Shown piece after piece: positions 28,256 through 36,349 of a DNA stretch of 64,000 nt; the stretch's first letter is position 1, and each line of letters begins with the position of its first letter. Both the position numbers and the translations under genes were made by a program. The notes under the pieces were generated by a model. It was not told the origin of the DNA, made no database searches, and saw only the letters and a program-made list of their open reading frames with translations. Source of the stretch: an uncultured Armatimonadota bacterium (GTDB taxonomy: Bacteria; Armatimonadota; Armatimonadia; Armatimonadales; Armatimonadaceae); the NCBI GenBank assembly GCA_903910385.1, contig CAIVZM010000024.1, positions 1-64,000 on the forward strand, in the 5' to 3' direction.

Positions 28256-29584
28256 ATGACGCATGGAACAGCAGGAGACTTTCCCGCCGAAGCGATGGCG
28301 CGGCGGAAGATGACCACCGGCGAGATGATTACACTCTCGTTGCTCTGGTTTCCGATGAATATGTTCTGGACAGCCATGCTGACCTACATTTTGCCCAAAA
28401 GGGTTGAACAACTGGTCGGTGGCGAGGTCAAGGGCGAGTATCTGGGCTATATCTCGATTGCCGGAGCCGTCGCTTCCACCCTGATTCAACTGGCAATCGC
28501 TCCGGTCTCGGACGCTTGCGCTTCGAAATGGGGGAGACGCCGCCCGTTCATATTCTGGGGTATGATCCTCAATTTGCTGGCAGGATTCGGGTTTGCGCTG
28601 ACCGGACAGTTTCCTGTCCTTCTTCTCTGCTACTTCGGGATTCAGATCGCACAGAACGCCGCTTCCGCGCCGTATCAGGCGTTGCTTCCCGATAATATCC
28701 ATCCTTCGCAACAGGGAATCTCCTCGGCATATATGGGTGGCGCCTTGCTGGTCGGGCAGTTGTGCGGCGCATTGATTCTGATTGCCGGGGGAAAACTTGG
28801 CATTCCGGGAATGCTGTATATTATGCTTGCCCTGATGCTTCTGGCGGCGCTCATTGTCGTCTGGCGCGTTCCTGACCGCCCTGCGACGCCCAAGGAGCAA
28901 AAGCCCCTGAGCGAATCGCTGTCCAGCGCCTTCCACCTGAATCTGCGTGAGTATCCAGACTTTGCCCGCCTCATGGGTTCGCGCTTTTTCATCAACCTCT
29001 GCTATAACACTATCACCGCATATTTGCTTTACTACATTCAGGACACTCTGGGACTCGGGGAGAATCAACCGTTCATGCTGTTTGGGACTCCGTCGCCGTT
29101 GAACGGTTCCGGCGGTTTCCTGAACCTTCTCTTACTAACGGCGACCCTCGCCGGGCTTGTTGGAACAGTTGGGGCGGGATATGGACTAAAAAAGTTCACG
29201 ATGAAGCAGATGGTCTATATCTCCTGCGGTATGCTGGCTGTCGCGGCGTTGGTATTTTCTACCACCAGCGGTCCGAGCGCTGCGCTGATCATGGGGTTTC
29301 TTTTCGGAGCGGGTTGGGGAGTGTTTCAAGCCGTAGACTGGGCGCTGGCGGTCAACCTGTTACCGCCCGGTGGCGCGGCGCGTTACATGGCGATCTGGCA
29401 CCTCTGTCTGATTCTGCCTCAGGTAATCGCGCCCATGTTCGGCAAACTCTGGGACTCTATCAATAAAGCGCAAGGCAATGGTTACGGATGGCGCATGGCT
29501 TTTCTGGTGACTGTGGTCTACCTGTTCATAGGTGTATTCATCATCCGGAAGGTCTGCGAACGGCCGACATATTCAGATATTTAG
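28256..29584 (+). CDS. MFS sugar-type transporter (SLC45-like)
   Basis: A 442-residue inner-membrane carrier with about twelve helices. The loop between helices 2 and 3 carries DACASKWGRRRPFIFWG, the RxGRRRP-type signature of the sucrose/glycoside-proton symporter branch. QALLPDNIHPSQQGISSAYMG in the next loop also suits that branch. The later GWGVFQAVDWALAVNLLPP segment matches it too. ATG 28256 is chosen over a TTG 30 bases upstream because GGAG and AAGAAG lie before it. It could import glucosides released by extracellular enzymes such as the pullulanase, but that link is inference. Confidence 0.8.
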   Translation: MTHGTAGDFPAEAMARRKMTTGEMITLSLLWFPMNMFWTAMLTYILPKRVEQLVGGEVKGEYLGYISIAGAVASTLIQLAIAPVSDACASKWGRRRPFIFWGMILNLLAGFGFALTGQFPVLLLCYFGIQIAQNAASAPYQALLPDNIHPSQQGISSAYMGGALLVGQLCGALILIAGGKLGIPGMLYIMLALMLLAALIVVWRVPDRPATPKEQKPLSESLSSAFHLNLREYPDFARLMGSRFFINLCYNTITAYLLYYIQDTLGLGENQPFMLFGTPSPLNGSGGFLNLLLLTATLAGLVGTVGAGYGLKKFTMKQMVYISCGMLAVAALVFSTTSGPSAALIMGFLFGAGWGVFQAVDWALAVNLLPPGGAARYMAIWHLCLILPQVIAPMFGKLWDSINKAQGNGYGWRMAFLVTVVYLFIGVFIIRKVCERPTYSDI

Positions 29585-29768
29585 AATGTTCCCATCTGTT
29601 TGCAAACATGAACGATCATCTGGGCTTCTCCGACAGAGTGAAAGCCGGTCTGGACAGATCGAAATGGTTAAGCTGACGAACCGGCACGAATCACAGATTC
29701 TAAAGGGTAGTGCAATCTTCGGTATTCCGGACATACCGCAACGTTATCGGGCAGTGGATTTTGCCTGT

Positions 29769-30449
29769 TTAGCCCCGAATCCCGCTGACGATAACATGAA
29801 TCTCTCCGATAGGTGCGATGTTCAGTTCAGCGAGTCCAGCTACTTGCAGTTGGTCGGCGATTTCCTCCGGTGTGAAGGCGGCGCACAGGGAATTGTAGAA
29901 ATCGCGGCGTAACACTTCGGGTTCGCCACCGGACAGTTCGTTCATGATCCGGTGTGCGTCCCTCGCACTGTCAGGTCGACGCAAATCAGCCACAAAAACA
30001 TGAGAACCGGGACGGGCGTAAGTTTTGACGGTTTCCCACAGGACTTGCGGCTCATGCAGGTGATGGAGTAGACTGTGACTCATCACGAGATCATATGGCA
30101 AATCGGGTATCTCAGCGCCAGGAATAATACCCTCAACGAATGATACCCGGTGGGAAAGATAGGGATCCGAGTTTGCAACGCCTTGCGCCAGATGAAGCAT
30201 CGCGGAGGAACCGTCCACGCCGACGAACCGGGCGTTTGGTAAAGCGCGGGCGAAACGAAATAGCACATCACCCGAACCGCAACCTAGGTCAAGTACGTTC
30301 CCCGTCAGTACAAAATTGGGGAATGTTTCTTGAAAAATAACTACCCGCCGTCCGTGAGGCGTTGAAAAGTCAGCATTGTGATAAGCGAGCGCCTGTTCTG
30401 GCTCGTCCATCAATTCAGGTTCGACAATGCGTTCCAACAGTATTACCAA
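29769..30449 (-). CDS. Class I SAM-dependent methyltransferase
   Basis: A 226-residue methyltransferase with the Rossmann-type motif I VLDLGCGSGDVLFRFA, the acidic strand end FVGVDGSSAM and motif IV LPYDLVMSHSLLHHLHEP. The N-terminal block RIVEPELMDEPEQALAYH precedes the core. The start is uncertain: TTG 30449 is the longest option, while a TTG 12 bases later and ATG 30410 are also possible. The substrate is unknown. The 184 bases between this gene and the MFS gene, and the 294 bases before the next gene, show no other feature. Confidence 0.75.
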   Translation of the reverse strand: MVILLERIVEPELMDEPEQALAYHNADFSTPHGRRVVIFQETFPNFVLTGNVLDLGCGSGDVLFRFARALPNARFVGVDGSSAMLHLAQGVANSDPYLSHRVSFVEGIIPGAEIPDLPYDLVMSHSLLHHLHEPQVLWETVKTYARPGSHVFVADLRRPDSARDAHRIMNELSGGEPEVLRRDFYNSLCAAFTPEEIADQLQVAGLAELNIAPIGEIHVIVSGIRG

Positions 30450-30743
30450 TCTGGAGATTTATTGCATTCTGAAGTATATCAGTAGCGCGTCAATGTAACC
30501 ATACCACAGACATTGGGGCAAAAAAGCGAAAGAAGTCAATCCTTTTGTTTCCCAATCCCATTTCGTCACTTGACGAGAATCAGAGAGTCTTCACGCCGAA
30601 GGGATAAAAAAACGGTGGCGAAACCTTGAGCGAATCACTCGCCAAGGGAGATACTGAGGATATAAGTTTTGGGTGACATGGGGACAATATCGTTTCGTCT
30701 TGATGGAAGATACTAAAATGACTCGCATTCTCACAGGTTAAAT

Positions 30744-32321
30744 CTACGAGATGGAACTCCGCAACACCTTACCTGTCCGTGAGCCTGTTCCCGAGCCGTT
30801 CGCCCAGGCGAGCGATCCGGATACGAAGACGGAATGGACGCCGTGAGCGTAGGCGTGCGGTGCGGCGAAGGTCGCAACGTCCTCGATGCTCCCTGCTGCA
30901 AACAGGGCGATATCTGCATGGAAGCCGGGAGCGAGACATCCTCGGTCCGTCCAGCGAAGACGTTGCGCGGGAAGACCGGTCATGCGCCGGATCGCTTCCG
31001 GTAATGTCAGGACGCCTTTTTCCCGCACATAGCGCGAAAGGACGCGAGCGAACGTGCCGTATGTCCGGGGATGCGGTCGCTCGACAGATAATGGACCATC
31101 AATAGTCGAAACGACGGCATCGGAACCGATCATAACATGTGGATTTCGCATGACGTATTCCACATCCTGTTCCGATAGTGCGAAATAAGCGGCGGACACC
31201 CAACCTTCGCCCTCGGAGAGCAGATCCAACACCCAGTTTTGCGGCGATCTTCCCGCCGATTGCGCAAGATAAGCTATCGAATGCCCCTGGTATTCCCGAT
31301 GTGATGCGCAGTTGGCGATTTCCACTGCGGACCAATCGACTGATGGCATCTCCGTCAAAACCAGCGCTCGTGTCTGAGGGTCATGCAGGCGTTCCGCAAT
31401 GGCTTGAGGGGTTCCGCCAACCGCCCACGGCGGCAGGGCGATGGTCGCCAGCCCCGTTTGAAAAGCCGTATAGGGATATTGATCTAGTAACACATCCACC
31501 CCTCGCGCCCGGGCGTCGTCGGCCAGCTTCAAGGTACGGATCACCTTACCCCAGTTTTCGGGCTTTTCCGCCTTGTGATGCGAAAGTTGGAGCGGTATTC
31601 CGGCTCCTTCCGCAATCGCGATAGCCTCCGCCACCGATTCTTCCAGAGTGTCACCCTCAGACCGCAGATGGGTGGCATAAAACCCGCCCGCCTCCGCCGC
31701 TACCTTTGCCAGCGCCGTCAATTCCTCAACATTGGCATACATACCCGGCACATATTCCAACCCGGTCGAAAGCCCTAGTGCGCCCGCCTTCATCGCATCT
31801 TCCAGTTCGCGTTGCAGAGCCGCAAGTTGCGCTGGATCGGGCAGATTCTGTGAGAGACCCATGACGCGCTTGCGTAACGTCCCATGCCCGGCGAGAGTCG
31901 CTACATGAATGGCGATTCCGGAATCCTCCACCCGCTTCAAAAAACCATCGAGGGTATTCCAGGTGAGCGAGATATTTCCACGTTCCAGACTGCGTCGTTC
32001 CAGGGCGAAAACGTCGTCCGTTTTTGCCAGTCCAAGGGAGAAGCCACAGTTGCCAACCACTTCCGCCGTCACGCCCTGCGCCAGAGACGATTCCATTCCC
32101 GGCGTAAAGAGCACGGAAAGATCGGAATGCGTATGAATATCGATGAAGCCCGGAGTGACGATCAACCCTGTCGCATCGACGATGGTCGCACCCGTTGAGG
32201 CGTTCAGGTCTCCTATAGCCGCGATTTTCCCATTGAGGATTCCGATATCAGCGGAGATGGGTTCAGCGCCCGTCCCATCAATAACAGTTCCGAAACGGAT
32301 AATCGTATCAAAGGCGTTCAT
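30744..32321 (-). CDS. N-acyl-D-amino-acid deacylase
   Basis: A 525-residue amidohydrolase-superfamily enzyme that releases D-amino acids from N-acyl derivatives. The metal-binding DIHTHSD carries His63 and His65. The bridging Cys of D-aminoacylases lies in VVGNCGFS (about 92). Further His are in THLRSEGD and LSHHKAEKPENWG, and the catalytic Asp is in VMIGSDAVV. Length and order fit the family. TACAAT lies six bases before the ATG on the minus strand. The gene is divergent from the EamA carrier through a symmetric 39-base region, so the two may be regulated together. Confidence 0.9.
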   Translation of the reverse strand: MNAFDTIIRFGTVIDGTGAEPISADIGILNGKIAAIGDLNASTGATIVDATGLIVTPGFIDIHTHSDLSVLFTPGMESSLAQGVTAEVVGNCGFSLGLAKTDDVFALERRSLERGNISLTWNTLDGFLKRVEDSGIAIHVATLAGHGTLRKRVMGLSQNLPDPAQLAALQRELEDAMKAGALGLSTGLEYVPGMYANVEELTALAKVAAEAGGFYATHLRSEGDTLEESVAEAIAIAEGAGIPLQLSHHKAEKPENWGKVIRTLKLADDARARGVDVLLDQYPYTAFQTGLATIALPPWAVGGTPQAIAERLHDPQTRALVLTEMPSVDWSAVEIANCASHREYQGHSIAYLAQSAGRSPQNWVLDLLSEGEGWVSAAYFALSEQDVEYVMRNPHVMIGSDAVVSTIDGPLSVERPHPRTYGTFARVLSRYVREKGVLTLPEAIRRMTGLPAQRLRWTDRGCLAPGFHADIALFAAGSIEDVATFAAPHAYAHGVHSVFVSGSLAWANGSGTGSRTGKVLRSSIS

Positions 32322-32327
32322 TCTGGT

Positions 32328-32333
32328 ATTGTA
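32328..32333 (-). promoter_or_regulatory. -10 box TACAAT (minus), predicted leaderless start of the deacylase gene
   Basis: On the minus strand TACAAT is followed by six bases and the ATG at 32321. It mirrors the plus-strand -10 box at 32349. Confidence 0.55.
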
Positions 32334-32348
32334 TCCTGCATTAACGGG

Positions 32349-32354
32349 TACAAT
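32349..32354 (+). promoter_or_regulatory. -10 box TACAAT (plus), predicted leaderless start of the EamA-like gene
   Basis: TACAAT is followed by six bases and the ATG at 32361. Confidence 0.55.
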
Positions 32355-32360
32355 ACCGCT

Positions 32361-33302
32361 ATGTCCGTGATGAATCTGCCGCTTGATGCTTTGTTTTTCG
32401 CGTTGCTGGCGGCTCTGGCGTTCGCTGCTTTGGATCTGGCGCAGAAGTGGTCTGCACGGTATGCAGTGGCGACTCCCGCTGCATTTCTGGCGTTGCGATT
32501 AACAGCGGCGGCGATACTTTCCCCCTTGCTACTCCTGATTCCGGGGGCGCTCACGGGACGCCATATTGTTGAAGAACCCCTTGCCGGTTTGATCGCGATC
32601 AACTTGCTTGCGAACGCTCTCTACCTGATTTCCGTGTACCGGGCGGACATTTCCACCATCGGATCGCTATGGCCGTTGAAGAACGCCTATTTGCCATTGC
32701 TCCTTTTTGTGTTACCCCCTCATGTCGTCTTCCCATGGAAAGCGTATGCACTTATACTGGCGGCGACATTCGGCGCCGTACTAATTGCTTGGAACGACCG
32801 TCTACAGCTTCGCGCTTTTAAAGAGAAGCCCGTCCTTCTGATGATTTTCGTGACGATTCCGCTGTTTGCACTCTCTGATTACTTCCTGAACGAAGCGGTA
32901 AAAACGATGGGAAGCCCTCTTGCGACCGTAATTACTGCCTTGGCTCTTTTTGTTCTAGGCGTTCCCATGGTCATCGCGCATGAACCCTCGCGAAAAATCA
33001 TACGGGAAAGTATCCAGAATGGACGTGGCATCATCGGCGCGGGACTGACGGGATTGTTTCTGGTTATCGGCGTCGTCTTTATCGGTGAGGCTTTCAAGAG
33101 AGGTTCTGTGAATCCGGCGGGGCTGGCTCTGGTCAATGTGTATGCGATGCTCTCCGGTGTCATATTGCTCATCGTGAACGCTTTGCGTTCCGGTTGGTTG
33201 GAACAGCAATCACGCGGAGTCTACGCATTACGCTTTACGGGAGCAATTTTACTCATTGCCGCCGCCGCCGGTTTACGTCAAATCGAGATGAACCTGAAAT
33301 AG
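32361..33302 (+). CDS. EamA/DMT-like transporter
   Basis: A 313-residue inner-membrane protein with ten hydrophobic helices in two five-helix halves, as in the drug/metabolite transporter superfamily. The first half includes ALDLAQKWSARYA and SVYRADISTIGSLWPLKN. The second half includes a Gly-rich helix, IIGAGLTGLFLVIGVVFIG. It is divergent from the D-aminoacylase gene with 39 bases between starts, so export or import of an amino-acid-like product is a reasonable guess but not shown. Confidence 0.75.
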   Translation: MSVMNLPLDALFFALLAALAFAALDLAQKWSARYAVATPAAFLALRLTAAAILSPLLLLIPGALTGRHIVEEPLAGLIAINLLANALYLISVYRADISTIGSLWPLKNAYLPLLLFVLPPHVVFPWKAYALILAATFGAVLIAWNDRLQLRAFKEKPVLLMIFVTIPLFALSDYFLNEAVKTMGSPLATVITALALFVLGVPMVIAHEPSRKIIRESIQNGRGIIGAGLTGLFLVIGVVFIGEAFKRGSVNPAGLALVNVYAMLSGVILLIVNALRSGWLEQQSRGVYALRFTGAILLIAAAAGLRQIEMNLK

Positions 33303-33365
33303 AGATATTGAATCCGTTGTCGATTGTGATCATGCTGGAGTGATACTGGTGGTTTGTTGGGACAA

Positions 33366-34322
33366 ATGAAAATGAACTGGCTTGAGCGTTTGAATCTTCT
33401 GCCGGGACGCATTTCTCTGAATAACACTGTCGAAAACGCTTCCTGCGCCACGTTGACGGTCTATAACTGGGCATATGACGCTCACCTCACCGATAACTAT
33501 CCTCACCGGCATACCTATTATGAGATATGTCTGGTCGGTGAATATGGCAGTGGCATCTTTTCAGTGGAGAACAAGCCGTTTGAGATACAACCTGGCGACC
33601 TGTTTCTCGCCCGTCCGGGCGTCATGCATCAGATTACCAATTTGCAACCGGAATTGATGGAACTGTACTGGGTATGCTTTTCTATTGAAAGCGCATCGGC
33701 TGGCGGTACTGCTGGCTCCCTGACGGGCAGATTCGCCGAAGCGTCCGATATTCTGGTCGTTCCCGATGGAGGGGATATTCTGGGACATATCTGGCGGTCG
33801 TTACGCGCATCCGCATCCGCTCCCGCGTATGGGACAAATAAGGACGCTTTATTGACTTCTCTGGTTACCGCTTTACTACTGGGTATACTGGAAGCCGGTT
33901 CCGGCCCCCTGACACCCTTGCCCGGCGCCGGGGCGCCCTCGAATGCAGGAGCCAACACGGCGCGCAATGCTGTCCGATTTATCCATGATAATTTAAGCTC
34001 TGAGCTCAGGATATCCGTCATCGCGGACGAAGTCGGCGTATCTCCGCGTCACCTGTCGCGTCTGCTTTGCTCCTTCACCGGAGTTCCGCCTGCAGAATAT
34101 ATCGAAATGGCGCGTATGGATCGGGCGCGAACGTTACTTTTGCGTACAGATGACGCCATCAAACATATCGCTTCACTGGTCGGATATTCGGATGTCCATC
34201 ACTTCACGAGGGTCTTCGCAAGACGGGTAGGTTGCCCGCCTGGCGTTTACCGACGGACGCTGGGCGCTGCGGACCAGAGCGCTCGTGGCAGTAATATACA
34301 AAGGCCCGGCGCGTTAGTGTAA
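33366..34322 (+). CDS. AraC-family regulator with cupin N-terminus
   Basis: A 318-residue transcription factor. The N-terminal cupin sensor (PHRHTYYEICLV, then PFEIQPGDLFLARPGVMHQ) is followed by a flexible Gly/Pro-rich linker. The C-terminal double helix-turn-helix lies around residues 205-305 (ISVIADEVGVSPRHLSRLL and IKHIASLVGYSDVHHFTRVF). ATG 33366 is preferred over upstream TTG codons; ATG 33372 is possible. It lies 60 bases before the PhyH-like gene in the same direction, and regulation of that gene is likely. The inducer is unknown. Confidence 0.88.
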   Translation: MKMNWLERLNLLPGRISLNNTVENASCATLTVYNWAYDAHLTDNYPHRHTYYEICLVGEYGSGIFSVENKPFEIQPGDLFLARPGVMHQITNLQPELMELYWVCFSIESASAGGTAGSLTGRFAEASDILVVPDGGDILGHIWRSLRASASAPAYGTNKDALLTSLVTALLLGILEAGSGPLTPLPGAGAPSNAGANTARNAVRFIHDNLSSELRISVIADEVGVSPRHLSRLLCSFTGVPPAEYIEMARMDRARTLLLRTDDAIKHIASLVGYSDVHHFTRVFARRVGCPPGVYRRTLGAADQSARGSNIQRPGALV

Positions 34323-34345
34323 AGACAATGTTCCCGCATGGAAGT

Positions 34346-34351
34346 TATAAT
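34346..34351 (+). promoter_or_regulatory. -10 box TATAAT upstream of the PhyH-like gene
   Basis: A perfect TATAAT lies 31 bases before the ATG at 34383. The resulting leader contains GGGAG. The gene can therefore be transcribed separately from the AraC gene. Confidence 0.5.
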
Positions 34352-34382
34352 CTTTCCATTAACGTAGGGAGCGAGAGATGGA

Positions 34383-35258
34383 ATGGGACTGACCGAAGAA
34401 CAAAAATCTTTTTACCAGGAAAATGGCTTTGTACATGTTAAGGGCCTGTTAACGCCGGAAGAAGCGGAGAGATACTGTGCGGAAACGCAAGCGTTGATCG
34501 TGCGCTTGCAGGAAATACGCAATGTCGATGCAACGTGGGGAAGCGCCAGAGATATTGCCGGGGGCGTGGTCACACGGTTGCATCACTGTCATGATGTGCA
34601 ATTTTATTCCGCTGCATTCGCGCAACTAATCGTGGATGATCGCTTGACCTCGGTCGCTGCCGATATCATCGGTCCCAACGTGCAATTACACCACACGAAA
34701 GCCTTTATCAAGCCTCCGGAGAAGGGCTCGCCATTTCCGCTTCATCAAGACGCCCCCTTCTTTCCGCATGAACGTCACTCCATGATTGCAGTCATCATCC
34801 ACTTCGATGACGCCCCGTTAGAGAAGGGGTGTGTAAGAGTGGTTCCCGGCAGTCATAAGAATGGCATTTTGCCGCATTTGCCCTCGGGCGGTTGGCATCT
34901 TGATCCGCAGGAGTATCCGCTCGATTCCTCTACAGCATTACCAGCAAAGGCGGGGGACGCACTGTTCTTCTCTTACCTGACCATACACGGTTCCGGATTG
35001 AATGTCAGCAATGATTCCCGCACCACGCTTCTCGTCCAGATGCGTGATCCTACCGACCCGCCAAGCATACAGACGCACGAATCAGCAGGGCAGGGGATGA
35101 TGCTGCGAGGAATTGATCCTTCTTGCCGTACTACTGTGCCAATTTCCGATGATCCGAAGAATATCCCCGCCATGATGGGAGGCGGTATCGCAATGGGTGG
35201 TTCAATGACGCCGATAACGATGGGGGGAGCTATGAGCATGGGCGGAGACTCGAAGTAA
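34383..35258 (+). CDS. Phytanoyl-CoA dioxygenase (PhyH)-family protein with Met/Gly tail
   Basis: A 291-residue iron/2-oxoglutarate oxygenase. The metal ligands are visible as His and Asp in FPLHQDAPFF and the distal His in TIHGSGLNVSNDSRTTLL, where the Arg binds 2-oxoglutarate. Family members hydroxylate lipids, sugars or small metabolites, and the substrate is not predictable here. The last 40 residues form an odd tail made of Met-Gly-Gly repeats (MMGGGIAMGG, then ITMGGAMSMGG), absent from ordinary PhyH proteins. The start has GGGAG upstream. It pairs with the preceding AraC regulator. Confidence 0.82.
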   Translation: MGLTEEQKSFYQENGFVHVKGLLTPEEAERYCAETQALIVRLQEIRNVDATWGSARDIAGGVVTRLHHCHDVQFYSAAFAQLIVDDRLTSVAADIIGPNVQLHHTKAFIKPPEKGSPFPLHQDAPFFPHERHSMIAVIIHFDDAPLEKGCVRVVPGSHKNGILPHLPSGGWHLDPQEYPLDSSTALPAKAGDALFFSYLTIHGSGLNVSNDSRTTLLVQMRDPTDPPSIQTHESAGQGMMLRGIDPSCRTTVPISDDPKNIPAMMGGGIAMGGSMTPITMGGAMSMGGDSK

Positions 35259-35273
35259 CGATCCTTACCAGAG

Positions 35274-35315
35274 CGAAGAGGTTCGGGAAATCAAAACTAT
35301 ACCCCGAACCCTCGC
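35274..35315. terminator. Hairpin between convergent genes
   Basis: GGTTCGGG and CCCGAACC pair across a 15-base loop, with partial pairing of the flanking GCGA and CTCGC. It lies between the ends of the PhyH-like gene and the methyltransferase-like gene. Confidence 0.5.
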
Positions 35316-35321
35316 CTATAA

Positions 35322-36092
35322 TTAACTCGAAGAATCGGAATGACGGGCGTAGAGACCGATGTTCTGCCCCTTGAAATTCAAGCGGAATGGCTCGATTATG
35401 AATCCCTTGGACTTGGCATAATCCGCGAGGCATTGGAGCCAGTGAACGCCCTGATCCGGACGGAGCGGTTCGTCGATGATGCAACAGGGTAGCAGGATAA
35501 CATCCTTCCGGTAGTTCTTTGCCGCGTCGATAATCTGAATATTGCAACCGTGGGCGTGCATCGCTACCAGTAAATCGAAATCCTGCGCCATCTCAGGTGC
35601 GAATGGCAGATTACGGCGTGGGACGCTTTCACTTTCCGCAATACGCACCTGTCGGTCAGCGACGAAGTCCTTATATTTTGTCGGCAAAGATTGTGCGAAA
35701 GGATCGATTGTAGTCGCCTCCCATCCGCTCTGAATGAGGAGGTACGCCAGCAATCCTTTGCCGCCGCCGATGTCCGCCACTCGACAGGGCGCTGTATGCT
35801 CGGTGATCCACTCTCGCAACAATTGGAAACGAAATTTCTTCAGTTTCGTCAGCGGAGGCCGAACGCCGGATTGCCTCCAGGTCAGTCGTGCAAAATCCGT
35901 TGATGACGACAGGATAGCTTCACTCACTGGCGCGTGGTCATGCGCATGAGGTGATTTCGCTTCTTCGTCGTCTTCATCCTGATTTTCAACGGCAGTGCGC
36001 TCTGTGTACGGTCGATCCGGGCATGTCGTAGTTTGTGCGACGACGGTGGCGAAGAGCGTTTGCTTGCGAATTCTGTCTTTGCGTTTACTCAT
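35322..36092 (-). CDS. Methyltransferase-domain protein
   Basis: A 256-residue protein with a basic N-terminus (MSKRKDRIRKQ) and an acidic, His-containing linker (ENQDEDDEEAKSPHAHDHAP). A Rossmann-type methyltransferase core follows, with motif I CRVADIGGGKGLLAYLL and an Asp-ended strand ATTIDPFAQ. DFDLLVAMHAHGCN forms the motif IV region, and two Cys occur in LLPCCIID. The frame stays open upstream through the tRNA-Tyr locus, which is meaningless. ATG 36092 is the sensible start, with TAGAAT ten bases before it. An RNA or protein substrate is possible. No family is assigned. Confidence 0.7.
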   Translation of the reverse strand: MSKRKDRIRKQTLFATVVAQTTTCPDRPYTERTAVENQDEDDEEAKSPHAHDHAPVSEAILSSSTDFARLTWRQSGVRPPLTKLKKFRFQLLREWITEHTAPCRVADIGGGKGLLAYLLIQSGWEATTIDPFAQSLPTKYKDFVADRQVRIAESESVPRRNLPFAPEMAQDFDLLVAMHAHGCNIQIIDAAKNYRKDVILLPCCIIDEPLRPDQGVHWLQCLADYAKSKGFIIEPFRLNFKGQNIGLYARHSDSSS

Positions 36093-36192
36093 AGGAATTC
36101 TTATTCTATCGCTTGCCGCACCGTAAAAGATATGATACTGTACTCTCCGTGATGCTTCTGGACAGAGCGTCGCCTCAATAAAATGAGTGTTT

Positions 36193-36275
36193 GGGCAGGT
36201 GTCCGAGTGGCTAAAGGAGGCGGTCTGTAAAATCGTCGGGGCAACCCTACACAAGTTCGAATCTTGTCCTGCCCA
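36193..36275 (+). tRNA. tRNA-Tyr (anticodon GTA)
   Basis: The acceptor arms GGGCAGG and CCTGCCC pair, the anticodon arm GCGGT-CTGTAAA-ATCGT shows GTA, and the T arm is ACAAG-TTCGAAT-CTTGT. A long variable arm, as in bacterial tRNA-Tyr, is present. The discriminator is A and the 3' CCA is not encoded, so CCA must be added by the nucleotidyltransferase. Confidence 0.93.
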
Positions 36276-36281
36276 TAAGCG

Positions 36282-36317
36282 AAAACCGCGCCGTGCAATT
36301 TGCACGGCGCGGTTTTT
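36282..36317. terminator. Terminator after tRNA-Tyr, shared with gyrA
   Basis: AAAACCGCGCCGTGC and its complement form a long GC-rich stem ending in five T. The A-rich and T-rich flanks make it work in both directions, ending the tRNA transcript and facing the end of gyrA. Confidence 0.85.
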
Positions 36318-36349
36318 GTTTGAGTCGTGAGCTATACTGCCAGATATGG

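Larger units (their letters stand above)
32326..32360. promoter_or_regulatory. Symmetric divergent promoter
   Basis: GGTATTGTATCC and GGGTACAATACC form a near-perfect inverted repeat about nine bases apart. Each arm contains a TACAAT -10 box pointing outward, six bases from an ATG. Two polymerases could not occupy it at once, so the two genes may be expressed alternately or share a regulator. Confidence 0.5.

Noticed and set aside
36093-36305. Upstream extension of the methyltransferase-domain frame
   Set aside because: It reads through the antisense of tRNA-Tyr. The apparent peptide is a translated tRNA, and a sensible ATG exists at 36092.
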